The notes under the pieces: model-generated
Told to the model about the DNA's origin: nothing
Databases searched by the model: none
What the model saw: the letters and a program-made list of their open reading frames with translations, nothing else
Shown here: positions 1 through 8,200 of the stretch, piece by piece
How the letters are laid out: each line of letters begins with the position of its first letter
Numbering within the stretch: the stretch's first letter is position 1
Program-made: the position numbers and the translations under genes
Assembly (NCBI GenBank): GCA_028717765.1
Contig: JAQUNE010000019.1
Location: forward strand, 1-14,650
Length of the DNA stretch: 14,650 bases
DNA from: Candidatus Omnitrophota bacterium
Lineage (GTDB): Bacteria; Omnitrophota; Koll11; Gygaellales; Profunditerraquicolaceae
Direction of reading: 5' to 3'

Positions 1-335
1 TGGATTGGATAGCTTGGAAGATACTTTTCACATGGAGCTTGATCTCTTTCTTCATGTTCCGCAGGCGCTTGGATTTCTCGTGTGACTGTTTTTATCAAAG
101 AGGCTAAATCCAACTCTCCGATATCAGTTTGATTTAAACGGATGGCATTAAGCAGATAATCGATAAGCTCTGAGGCTTTTTTGGTGCTAACCGCGGTACC
201 ATTAATCTTCAGGTCCTCTCCACGCAGATTAATTTTAACCTTGAAATCTTTTTCAATTGCGCGGATATTTCTATCGTGGGGGCCGAAGAGTGCCCGAAGC
301 TCTTCTTGTGATTCAATCCTGATTATTTTGTTCAT
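1..335 (-). CDS. phoH: PhoH-like ATPase, N-terminal part (3' end outside window)
   Basis: The first 111 codons of a gene running off the left edge. My translation begins MNKIIRIESQEELRALFGPH and continues through DRNIRAIEKDFKVKINLRGE, which is the usual N-terminal region of PhoH/PhoL proteins (LFG-x-x-D-x-N-hydrophobic-R-x-IE, then an RG-D/E-x-hydrophobic-x-I-x-G strand). The P-loop ATPase domain that defines the family should lie beyond the edge and is not visible, so the call rests on the N-terminus alone. PhoH-like proteins are cytoplasmic P-loop NTPases, some with RNA-helicase-like or RNA-related roles, often next to ybeY and other RNA-processing genes. The ATG at 335 overlaps the TGA of the LysM lipoprotein gene as ATGA, so translation is probably coupled. 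No stop codon interrupts the visible frame. Confidence 0.8.
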   Translation of the reverse strand, partial: MNKIIRIESQEELRALFGPHDRNIRAIEKDFKVKINLRGEDLKINGTAVSTKKASELIDYLLNAIRLNQTDIGELDLASLIKTVTREIQAPAEHEERDQAPCEKYLPSYPI

Positions 336-853
336 TTAAGATTTGCTGCGGGCTCCTTCATGGTTTCTTTGCCCAGCTGCGGAATATTGATTACCTGTCC
401 AGGGCGGATTTTATCTGGGCCCTTAAGCACGTCCCTGTTTGCATCATAAATCTTCATCCACTTCTTAGTGGTACCGAAATATTTCTGGGAAATTTTTTGC
501 AGGGTGTCACCTTTCGCAACGGTATATTTTTCGAAGCTCGCAGGAGCTACTTCGGTAGGAACTGGCTCATTCGTATAACCTGTTTCAATATTTGCTTGGG
601 CCGCGGATGAAGGAACTGCTTTATTCTTTTTTTCAAATCTAATTGGATTCCTTAATTCCACCTCCACAACTCTGATCTCTCGAGTAGCTTTTCTTTCTTT
701 TTCATCCGCAGGAGCTTTACCCATCAGATATCCGCGGTTACCTGCACTTAAATCCTGGTCTAGCCTATCCTTAGTTGACTCATAGGTTCTTACCACACAG
801 CCCGATAACAGAAACGCAAAACCGAACAATAGCAAAAAACTAAATCTCCTCAT
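332..853 (-). CDS. LysM-domain lipoprotein
   Basis: A 173-residue predicted lipoprotein. Residues 1-19 form a signal peptide: MRRF, a Leu/Phe-rich core, then lipobox LLSGC with Cys19 as the lipidation site. Residues 24-45 hold the stretch DRLDQDLSAGNRGYLMG, followed by a charged, Pro/Ala-rich linker. Residues 109-157 form one LysM domain (YTVAKGDTLQKISQKYFG to RPGQVINIP), a fold that binds N-acetylglucosamine-containing glycans and usually anchors proteins to peptidoglycan. The protein should therefore sit in the envelope, tethered by lipid at one end and contacting the wall at the other. No catalytic domain is visible, so it looks structural or adaptor-like. A strong site, AAGGAGGAG, lies just upstream of the ATG. 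The gene follows aspS by 14 nt and overlaps phoH by 4 nt, so it is probably co-transcribed with them. The binding target is inferred. Confidence 0.9.
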   Translation of the reverse strand: MRRFSFLLLFGFAFLLSGCVVRTYESTKDRLDQDLSAGNRGYLMGKAPADEKERKATREIRVVEVELRNPIRFEKKNKAVPSSAAQANIETGYTNEPVPTEVAPASFEKYTVAKGDTLQKISQKYFGTTKKWMKIYDANRDVLKGPDKIRPGQVINIPQLGKETMKEPAANLK

Positions 854-867
854 CTTTCTCCTCCTTA

Positions 868-2253
868 TTATTTTTTCCTTATACTTATTCCTAATTCCTT
901 CAATTGTTTTTCATCTACCTGCGAAGGTGCGCAAGTTAATGGACAGAAAGCCGCACTCGTTTTAGGAAAGGTGATCACCTCTCTAATACTGGGCTCACCT
1001 GCGATTAAAGCTAAAAGCCGGTCAATACCAAAGGCAAAGCCTCCGTGAGGAGGAGCACCATAAGAAAAAGCCTCGAGAAGAAAACCGAAACGTTTTGCCG
1101 CTTCTTCTTCATTTATGCCAATGATTTTAAAGATCCTTTCCTGAAGCTCCTGATCATGGATCCTAATTGAACCTGAACCTAATTCTATTCCATTCAAAAC
1201 CAAATCGTAGGAACGTGATTTTACTTTTTCCGGAGATTTTTCCAGATTCTCTAAATCCTCCTGGGCCGGAGCAGTAAAAGGATGATGCTCGCTCTCCCAG
1301 CGCTTCTCTTCGTCATTAAATTTAAAAAGCGGAAAATCCTTGATCCAGAGAAAAGCAAATTCGCTATTTAATTCTTTCCTTAGATCGGGTTTATCGGTTT
1401 TATATTTCTCCTGCGCCTGCGCATAATTCATCCGGAGAAAAGGAATTTTGATTTCGATCTTTTTTAATTCTTTAAAGATCAACTGCATCAGTTCTTCGAT
1501 CAAAGAAAAAACATCTTCTTCATCCAGAAAAGACATTTCCAGGTCTAACTGGGTAAATTCCGGCTGCCTATCAGCCCGCAAGTCCTCGTCGCGAAAACAC
1601 TTGGCGATCTGGTAATATTTATCAATTCCGGAAACCATAAGGATCTGCTTAAATAATTGCGGTGACTGCGGCAAGGCAAAAAATTCTCCCGGGGTAACCC
1701 GAGAAGGCACTAAATAATCGCGAGCACCTTCCGGAGTAGACTTAGTCAAGATCGGGGTTTCGCAATCAAGAAAACCCTTTTTATCCAGATAGGTACGGAT
1801 AACTTTATAAAGATTATGCCTAAGCATAAAATTATTCAGGACCTTTTTTCTGCGTAAATCAAGGTAACGGTATTTCAGCCGGATCTCTTCGGTAATATTA
1901 AGATTATCCGTAATTTCAAAAGGAGGGGTAAGGCTGGCATTTAAAATCTCGACATTTTTTGCCAGAACTTCGATTTCTCCGGTTGCCAGAGCAGGATTAA
2001 CATTATTGGCAGGACGTTTGTTAACCATGCCGATAATTTTCACCACAAATTCAGCCCTGAGTTCCTGGGCGGTCTTATAAGATTCCCCTACTTCTTTGGG
2101 AATAAAGGTAACCTGGGTTAGGCCATATCTGTCGCGTAAATCGATAAAAATCAATTTACCGTGGTCACGCCGTGTGGCTACCCATCCACAAAGGATTACT
2201 TCCTTACCAGCATCTTGAGCAGTTAATTCTCCGCAGGTATGCGTACGTAACAT
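868..2253 (-). CDS. aspS: Aspartyl-tRNA synthetase, bacterial type without GAD domain
   Basis: Class IIb synthetase that charges tRNA with aspartate. Residues 1-110 form the N-terminal anticodon-binding OB fold (LCGWVATRRDHGKLIFIDLR). The catalytic core has the flipping-loop region STPEGARDYLVPSR (172-185), motif 2 FRDEDLRADRQPEFTQLD (220-237) and motif 3 GFAFGIDRLL near the C-terminus. At 461 residues it is much shorter than the usual bacterial enzyme (about 590). The core runs directly from TDKPDLR (286-292) to FLWIKDFPLF (301-310), the point where bacterial AspRS normally carries the GAD insertion domain of about 130 residues. Both flanks are intact and in frame. His31 lies in the RRDHG loop, where E. 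coli has Leu; His here has been linked to non-discriminating enzymes that also charge tRNA-Asn. The ATG is 3 nt after the hisS stop, with only a weak purine-rich site. Confidence 0.97.
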   Translation of the reverse strand: MLRTHTCGELTAQDAGKEVILCGWVATRRDHGKLIFIDLRDRYGLTQVTFIPKEVGESYKTAQELRAEFVVKIIGMVNKRPANNVNPALATGEIEVLAKNVEILNASLTPPFEITDNLNITEEIRLKYRYLDLRRKKVLNNFMLRHNLYKVIRTYLDKKGFLDCETPILTKSTPEGARDYLVPSRVTPGEFFALPQSPQLFKQILMVSGIDKYYQIAKCFRDEDLRADRQPEFTQLDLEMSFLDEEDVFSLIEELMQLIFKELKKIEIKIPFLRMNYAQAQEKYKTDKPDLRKELNSEFAFLWIKDFPLFKFNDEEKRWESEHHPFTAPAQEDLENLEKSPEKVKSRSYDLVLNGIELGSGSIRIHDQELQERIFKIIGINEEEAAKRFGFLLEAFSYGAPPHGGFAFGIDRLLALIAGEPSIREVITFPKTSAAFCPLTCAPSQVDEKQLKELGISIRKK

Positions 2254-2256
2254 CTC

Positions 2257-3510
2257 TTACTTTAACCTCGCTTCAATTTCTTTAAATACTTCTACAGTAA
2301 AAATTTCTTTTTGTTCTCCGCAAGCCATATCCTTAAGCATTACCGTATTTTTCTTTAGTTCATTCTCTCCGATAATTAAAACCAGCTTTGCCGAAAGGTC
2401 ATTTGCTGCGCGCAAGGCACCTTTCAAGGATTTCTCCTCATAATCAGTATCAGCGGAAATTCCTGCCTTACGTAAATTATCTAATAATTTCATTGCCTCT
2501 GGCTTTGCCTCTTCCCCCAAGGCTATGAGATAAACAAGATTTCTGCTTGCGGCTTTTTGAGCTTCTAACTTGGTGACCAATAATAATCTTTCCACTCCTA
2601 AGGCAAATCCCATGGCACCGGCCTGTGGGCCGCCCAGCTCGTTTACCAGGTTATCATATCTGCCCCCAGCACCAACAGCATCCTGTGCACCGAGGTTGGC
2701 ATGTTTAAACTCAAAAACAGTACGGGTATAATAATCTAAACCGCGAACGAGGTGCGGATCAATTTCATATTCTATCTTCAAATCTTCCAGACCATTCTTT
2801 ACCTCGGAAAAATGCTTCAGGCAATCCTCGCAAAGATGCTGGTGCTCAAGGCTTAAGCCAGCGACTATTTGTTGGCAAGATTCATTTTTACAATCTAAGA
2901 TACGCAGGATATTGTGCTTTAACCTCACCTGACAATCCTCACAAAGTTGCCTGGCCTTTCCTTTTAATTCCTTTTCCAAAAGCGCAACCAATGCTTTTTT
3001 ATCTTTGGAGCACCCTAAAGTATTGATTTTTATTTTATAACCTTCAACCTTAGCGCCTTTTAATAAGCTATCAGCCAGAGAAATAACTTCCACGTCCACT
3101 GCCGGATTATCGCAACCAATTACCTCTGCGCCAATATGATGAAATTGCCTTAATCTTCCCTTTTGCGGCCGTTCCAAGCGAAACATCGGCCCTAAATAAT
3201 AAAACTTCGCAAAACCATTGGTTTTATCAAGGTTATTTTCCAAATATGCCCGCACTATTGCGGCAGTACCTTCTGGCCTTAGGCAATAAGTATCTTCTTT
3301 ATTTTTAATGAGAAACATCTGTTTTTGTACGATTTCGGCGAATTCACCCAGAGAACGATTAAATAGTGCGGCTTCCTCAATGATCGGAGTGCGGATTTCC
3401 CTGAAGTTATACGCAGAAAAAATATTACGCGCAGCTTCTTCTATTTTCTGCCATAAAACAACCTCGTCAGGCAGAATATCTCTTGTGCCCGGGACTTTTT
3501 TAAATGTCAT
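2257..3510 (-). CDS. hisS: Histidyl-tRNA synthetase
   Basis: Class II synthetase that charges tRNA-His; 417 residues, the normal length. Landmarks in order: GTRDILPDE (8-16) at the N-terminus, motif 2 MFRLERPQKGRLRQFHH (109-125), the HisRS-specific histidine-binding motif LVRGLDYYT (254-262), motif 3 GFALGVERLL (301-310), and a C-terminal anticodon-binding domain (about 324-415). Residues 190-230 carry six cysteines in CxxC or CxnC pairs (190/193, 207/212, 227/230), typical of the insertion domain in many bacterial HisRS and possibly a metal site. The gene starts 28 nt after the HU stop, and I see no clear Shine-Dalgarno site before the ATG (the preceding bases are A/C-rich). It ends 3 nt before aspS; the hisS-aspS pair is common in bacteria. 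Confidence 0.97.
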   Translation of the reverse strand: MTFKKVPGTRDILPDEVVLWQKIEEAARNIFSAYNFREIRTPIIEEAALFNRSLGEFAEIVQKQMFLIKNKEDTYCLRPEGTAAIVRAYLENNLDKTNGFAKFYYLGPMFRLERPQKGRLRQFHHIGAEVIGCDNPAVDVEVISLADSLLKGAKVEGYKIKINTLGCSKDKKALVALLEKELKGKARQLCEDCQVRLKHNILRILDCKNESCQQIVAGLSLEHQHLCEDCLKHFSEVKNGLEDLKIEYEIDPHLVRGLDYYTRTVFEFKHANLGAQDAVGAGGRYDNLVNELGGPQAGAMGFALGVERLLLVTKLEAQKAASRNLVYLIALGEEAKPEAMKLLDNLRKAGISADTDYEEKSLKGALRAANDLSAKLVLIIGENELKKNTVMLKDMACGEQKEIFTVEVFKEIEARLK

Positions 3511-3538
3511 TTGGTTTTTTAGGGTACGGAAATGGCGA

Positions 3539-3811
3539 CTATTTTACTAATTTCTTCATCTCTAAGCCTGGCTTAAAGATAACTACTTTTCTCGGCGGGA
3601 CAGGAACTGCTTGGCCGGTGCGCGGATTTCTGCCGGTACGGCTCTTCCTCTGTTTTATTTTAAAAACGCCAAAATTACGTAATTCGATTTTTTCTCCACG
3701 AACTAAAGCTTCGGTAATGCAATCAAAGGTACGCTGTACTACTTTTTTGACGTCTATCTGTTTGAGGTTACTCTCGTCTGAAACCTTAAGAATAATATCC
3801 TTCTTGGTCAT
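3539..3811 (-). CDS. HU/IHF-family DNA-binding protein
   Basis: A 90-residue nucleoid protein with the HU/IHF fold: an N-terminal helical dimerisation part (MTKKDIILKVSDESNLKQ and following), the strand IELRNFGVFKIKQRKSR (42-58), and the DNA-binding beta-arm GRNPRTGQAVPVPPRKVVIF (60-79), which includes the conserved Arg-Asn-Pro and a Pro at the tip that kinks DNA. These proteins dimerise and bend DNA. I cannot say from sequence alone whether it acts as HU or as an IHF subunit; the arm sequence and length fit either. A strong site, GAGGAGG, precedes the ATG, and a consensus promoter lies in the 67-bp gap upstream. It appears to be the first gene of a transcript continuing into hisS, aspS, the LysM lipoprotein and phoH. 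Confidence 0.95.
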   Translation of the reverse strand: MTKKDIILKVSDESNLKQIDVKKVVQRTFDCITEALVRGEKIELRNFGVFKIKQRKSRTGRNPRTGQAVPVPPRKVVIFKPGLEMKKLVK

Positions 3812-3837
3812 TCTCCGCCTCCTCTTTATTGCTAACT

Positions 3838-3866
3838 ATAATAACAACAAAAAGTTACGCTGTCAA
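3838..3866 (-). promoter_or_regulatory. Sigma-A/70-type promoter for HU-hisS-aspS operon
   Basis: On the minus strand, TTGACA (3866-3861) is followed by a 17-nt spacer and TATTAT (3843-3838): a perfect -35, a 5/6 -10 and ideal spacing. It sits entirely in the gap between the AsmA-like gene stop (3879) and the HU start (3811), with transcription expected to begin about 20 nt before the ATG. Confidence 0.8.
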
Positions 3867-3878
3867 GTTAAACTTTCA

Positions 3879-4961
3879 TTACTCTTTTTTTCCCTTGAAG
3901 ATCTTCTCCATCTGTTTACCGAAATCTTTAAACTGATCCATAGTACTCTGGACTTTTTCAATTAACTGATCCGGACGCTGGCTGGAGAGATTTTTCGCTG
4001 CTGCCTCAAAGACAACCTTCTTTAACTGCTCGATACTAAGTTCAGGATGATCGAGTTTTGTCTGAATGGTAAATTGAAGGTTTAAATTACCGTTTGCGTC
4101 AGTAAATAGATCTAAGGCATTTTTCATAAAGTTTAACTGCGGGATCTCCCCTTCTTGCCGTGGCTCTTCTTGGGCATAAACCATATTAGAAAGTTTAAAA
4201 TCTGTAGCAATGGTTAAGTCATTGTTTTTTGCCTTACAAATAGAAGCCAGGCTTAATTTTGCGGAAAGAAGTTTTTTCGTAGAAAAAAATTCTCCATAAT
4301 AGGGAGCAAAATAGACAACGTCCAGGTCCTTTACAGCGAAATTCATATCAAGGTCCTTAGGCCCAAAATCAACCCAGCCTTTTCCTGAAAGATTTCCTAA
4401 AATTACCCCCTGAGGATTTTCTAAGTTAGCATTAAAATCAAGATTTGTTTTTAAAGAAGTTATCGGGAGCATCACCTTAGAAACGCTACAGTTAATCGCG
4501 CCAAGCACGGTCTTAAGGCCTTGCGCAGAAATAAACCTATCGTCATAGATTAAATTTCCGTTCCTTACTACCAGGCCGGTGATAAAAATCTGCGGCGGCG
4601 TACCACCCTGCTTTAATTTGGGAAGATTAATTGAACCATTATTCGATTTGATTAAATTTATGCGCGAGTTTTCCAGGGTTAAATTCGCAATTACGATTTT
4701 TCCGGCAAGAAAACCCAATAAATTAGGGGTCAAAGAAATTCTTTCGAAACTTGCCAATTCCCCTAATTTCAGCCCCTTTAATTCTACTGTTAGAGGCAAC
4801 CTTAAACTAATACTCTCAAGGCTAGCTTCTAATTGTAAATTCTCCCGGATCTGATCAAGTAGGATTTTTTTACCGTTAAGCCTGATAAAAATACCAACAC
4901 TAACCAGGAGAACCAATAAAACGACCAATACCCAAACGCTAATTTTGATAAGGATTTTCAT
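3879..4961 (-). CDS. AsmA-like membrane-anchored protein
   Basis: A 360-residue protein with one N-terminal membrane segment (about residues 5-27, VWVLVVLLVLLVSVGIFI) and a long beta-rich periplasmic-type region with the AsmA-family pattern: 'NGKKILLDQIRENL..LEASLESISL', then repeated strands such as GKIVIANLTLENSRINL, LVVRNGNLIYDD and NFAVKDLDVVYFAPYYG. The C-terminal 50 residues are predicted helical and charged (IEKVQSTMDQFKDFGKQMEK). AsmA-family proteins are inner-membrane-anchored and have been linked to outer-membrane assembly and lipid transfer; the largest members (TamB, YhdP) form lipid-conducting bridges. At 360 residues this one is too short to span a periplasm alone. It starts 7 nt after the NIL gene stop with AGGAT further upstream, so the two are probably co-transcribed. 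Family-level call only; its substrate is unknown. Confidence 0.7.
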   Translation of the reverse strand: MKILIKISVWVLVVLLVLLVSVGIFIRLNGKKILLDQIRENLQLEASLESISLRLPLTVELKGLKLGELASFERISLTPNLLGFLAGKIVIANLTLENSRINLIKSNNGSINLPKLKQGGTPPQIFITGLVVRNGNLIYDDRFISAQGLKTVLGAINCSVSKVMLPITSLKTNLDFNANLENPQGVILGNLSGKGWVDFGPKDLDMNFAVKDLDVVYFAPYYGEFFSTKKLLSAKLSLASICKAKNNDLTIATDFKLSNMVYAQEEPRQEGEIPQLNFMKNALDLFTDANGNLNLQFTIQTKLDHPELSIEQLKKVVFEAAAKNLSSQRPDQLIEKVQSTMDQFKDFGKQMEKIFKGKKE

Positions 4962-4968
4962 AAATTAA

Positions 4969-5199
4969 TCAGCTATCCTGCTTAATTTTTTGAATTTTTA
5001 TATCTTTATTGGTTAAATAGTCAAAGGATTTTTTAATCTCTTCTTCTTCACCGTCAAATTCCAGGATCGCCCAGCCTGATGACATAGAAAAAGAAGCCTC
5101 AATAATATTCAAGGTGATATTAAAATTTTTACTTAAATAACAAATTACAGATTCATCCTTTAAAGCACCGGGAAAAGTCAGGCCCACAGCAATTTTCAT
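4969..5199 (-). CDS. Stand-alone NIL-domain protein
   Basis: A 76-residue protein beginning MKIAVGLTFPGALKDESVIC. It matches the NIL domain (ACT-like ferredoxin fold) pattern: a first strand ending in TFPG, a helix (VICYLSKNFNIT), the NII segment, a strand (WAILEFDGEEEEI), then a final helix and strand. NIL domains are best known as the C-terminal methionine-sensing domain of MetN-type ABC ATPases and also occur with ferredoxin domains or alone. Here no ATPase or ferredoxin is attached. I chose the ATG at 5199 because AAGGGG lies 8 nt upstream; an in-frame TTG at 5238 would add 13 residues but has no such site. It lies between dnaE and the AsmA-like gene, and neither neighbour explains it. 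A ligand-sensing role is inferred from the family. Confidence 0.75.
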   Translation of the reverse strand: MKIAVGLTFPGALKDESVICYLSKNFNITLNIIEASFSMSSGWAILEFDGEEEEIKKSFDYLTNKDIKIQKIKQDS

Positions 5200-5240
5200 T
5201 TTTAGTTCCCCTTTCAAGATAAAGTTAATTAACTTCAAAC

Positions 5241-5267
5241 ATTATACTCTTAAAATACAAAAATCAA
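5241..5267 (-). promoter_or_regulatory. Possible promoter before NIL gene
   Basis: A perfect -10, TATAAT (5246-5241), lies between the dnaE stop and the NIL start. The best -35 is weak (TTGATT, 5267-5262) and the spacer is short at 15 nt. If used, it would let the NIL and AsmA-like genes be expressed apart from dnaE, and it would place the start of transcription inside the alternative TTG start, supporting the ATG at 5199. No terminator hairpin separates dnaE from this site. Confidence 0.35.
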
Positions 5268-5271
5268 ATCT

Positions 5272-8200
5272 TTATATCGCCAAAGAAAGCCTTTCTTCGC
5301 CAATTAGATTTTCTATATCATGGATAAGCTGTTCAGAAGGTGAGACAAAATAATTATCCCCTACCAAAAGTTGTACCCTGGATTTTGCCGGTGTATGCAG
5401 ATGAAGATATACCGGTGTTGAGCCATGCGAAGAAGTAATAATGTTTTTCAGGCTTTCAAAGAGGTTTTCCTGGAGCCCTGAGAGATTGATATTAATCCCA
5501 TTGATCATTTTATAGATCTGATCTACCGGCAAGATATCATTCACCAGCAATTTTGGCTGGTCTTCTTTTAAATTAAGGTTCCCGGTAACCAGTACAACGG
5601 TGTTTGGCTGGATATAGCGGGAAATCTTCTGATAGGCACGCGGAAAAACCAGTGCCTCTACCACACCTTCTAAGTCCTCTAACTTTAAAATCGCCATTTT
5701 TTCCTGCTTCGCACGGGTAACTGTTTGCTTAACCTTGGCAATTAAGCCGACGATTTTTATTTCCTCTTCATCCTTATGCATACTGAGTTTAGCAATTGAA
5801 GTAGAGGCAAATCTTTTTAAGCTTCCGGCATAACGCGCCAAAGGATGGCCGCTGACATAGAACCCGAGCATTTCCTTTTCAAAAGCCAAAACCTGCGGCT
5901 CGGGCCATTCCCTGATCTCCGGGAGATCATCTACCTGGTTCTTAAATCCATTACTGGCAAATGCCTTATCAAAGAATGAAATTTGCCCTTTGGCTTTTTC
6001 TCGCTGGGCCTTAGAAGCAGATTCCAACACTAATCCCAAGGCTGCTACCATCTGCGCACGAGGCAGTTTAAAACTATCGAATGCGCCGCATTTAATCAAG
6101 CTTTCTAAAACTTTTTTGTTTACCAGCCTTAAGTCGATCCGGCTACAGAGGTCCTGTAACTTAGCGAATCTTTCTTTTTTTCTTGCTTCAATAATTGACT
6201 CTACTGCCCCAGCTCCCACATTTTTTACTGCCAAGAGCCCAAAACGGATCGTCTTGGCATCCACTACCTTGAATAAAGCATCGCTTTGATTAATATCAGG
6301 AGGTAAGATCACCAGGCCCATACGCTCTGCTTCATTGACATATTCGACAATTTTATCAGTGTTATCACGTTCAGAAGTAAGTAAAGCACACATAAATTCT
6401 ACCGGATAATTTGCCTTTAAGTAAGCGGTACGATAAGAGATCATTGCATAAGCTGCCGAATGGCTCTTATTGAAACCATAACCGGAAAAATATTCGATCA
6501 AATCAAAAATTTTCGTGGCCACTGATTCCTTGATCCCATTCTTCATGCATCCCACAATAAAATTCTTGCGTTGCTTCTCCATTACTTCCGGGATCTTTTT
6601 CCCCATTGCCTTACGCAATAAATCTGCCTGAGCCAGGGAAAAACCCGCAAGACTAGAAGCAATCTGCATAATCTGTTCCTGATAGACCATGATCCCATAA
6701 GTCTCTTTAAGTACAGATTCTAATTTCGGATGCTCATATCTTATGGGAATCAGCTTGTGCTTACGTTTGATAAAATCATCCAACATCCCTGAGCCGATCG
6801 GCCCCGGACGATATAATGCTAAAAGGGCAATTAAATCCTCGAAGCGTTCTGATTCCAGTTTTCTTAAGAGGTCGCGCATCCCGGAACTTTCTACCTGAAA
6901 GACACCGATAGTTTGCGCTGCCGCCAAAAGCTTATAAGTATTTGCGTCATCAAGAGGAATATGGTCAATATCTATATCTTTTCCCTGTGTCTTACGAATA
7001 ATTTTTATGGTCTGGTCAATTACGGTTAATGTCCTTAAGCCAAGAAAATCCACTTTGAGTAAGCCGATTTTTTCCAAAGCGGACATACTATAACCGGTAG
7101 TGATCTGATCATCCTGAGATTTAAAGAGCGCCATATAATTATCTAAAGGCTTATCGGCAATTACTACTCCGGCCGCGTGAATCGAGGCGTGCCGGTTAAG
7201 CCCTTCCAAAGATAGCGCGGTTTTCACTAATTCCGTGATCTGTGGATCATTTTTATAAAGATTATTTAATTCTGGTTCGCTGGAAAGCGCATCTTTTAAA
7301 GTTATCCCAGGGTCAGGCGGGATCATCTTCGCGATCCTGTCCACATCAGCATAACTTATTCCCATTACCCTGCCCACATCCCTGACTACGGCGCGCGCCT
7401 GCATCGTTCCAAAGGTAATTACCTGTGCCACATTTTCCCTGCCGTATTTTTGTGTCACATAATCAATTACCTCCTGCCTTCTTTCATAGCAGAAATCGAT
7501 ATCAATATCCGGCAGCCCCAGCCGCTCGGGATTTAAAAATCTTTCAAAAAGTAATCCGTATTGCAAAGGATCGATATCAGTAATACCTGTTAGAAAACTG
7601 ACCAAACTTCCAGCAGCGCTTCCCCTGCCTGGGCCCACAGGGATACCTTTACTCTTTGCATAATTAATAAAATCAGAAACGATCAAGAAATAACTGGTAA
7701 AGCCCATATTCTTGATAATTTCTAATTCGTGGCTCAGGCGCTCTTTTATCGCCGGGGTAACTTCTTTAAAACGCCGAGGTAACCCGGCCAGGCAAAGCTC
7801 TTTAAGATATTCTTCTTTAGTTTTTCCTACGGGAGGCTCAAATTTTGGCAGATGTAACTGTGAAAAATCCAATTCCAGGTTGCAACGGCTGGCTATTTCC
7901 AGGCTATTGGAAATTGCCTCAGGATGATCCTTAAACAACGCCTTCATTTCATCCGGAGACTTGAAATAAAATTCGTCGGTCGCAAAACGCATCCGGTTAG
8001 GATCGTCTAAAGTTGTTTGCGTCTGGATACAGAGCAAGGCCTCCTGGGCCTTTGCGTGTTCGCGTAACAAATAATGTACATCATTGGTTGCCACCAGCGG
8101 CAAGTTTAATTCCTGGGCAATTTTTGCCAGCCCTTCGTTTACGATTTTCTGCTCGGCAATCCTATTTTCCTGAATTTCCAAATAAAAATTGCCCTTACCA

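Noticed and set aside
868..2253. aspS as a pseudogene or as two broken genes
   Set aside because: All catalytic motifs and both termini are present in one frame; only the insertion domain is missing.
3504..3965. Plus-strand open frame of 153 codons
   Set aside because: It lies over the HU gene, its promoter and the end of the AsmA-like gene on the opposite strand, with no recognisable domain; the minus-strand genes explain the region.
5200..5238. TTG start adding 13 residues to the NIL protein
   Set aside because: No ribosome-binding site precedes it, and the extra residues are not part of the NIL fold; AAGGGG fits the ATG at 5199.
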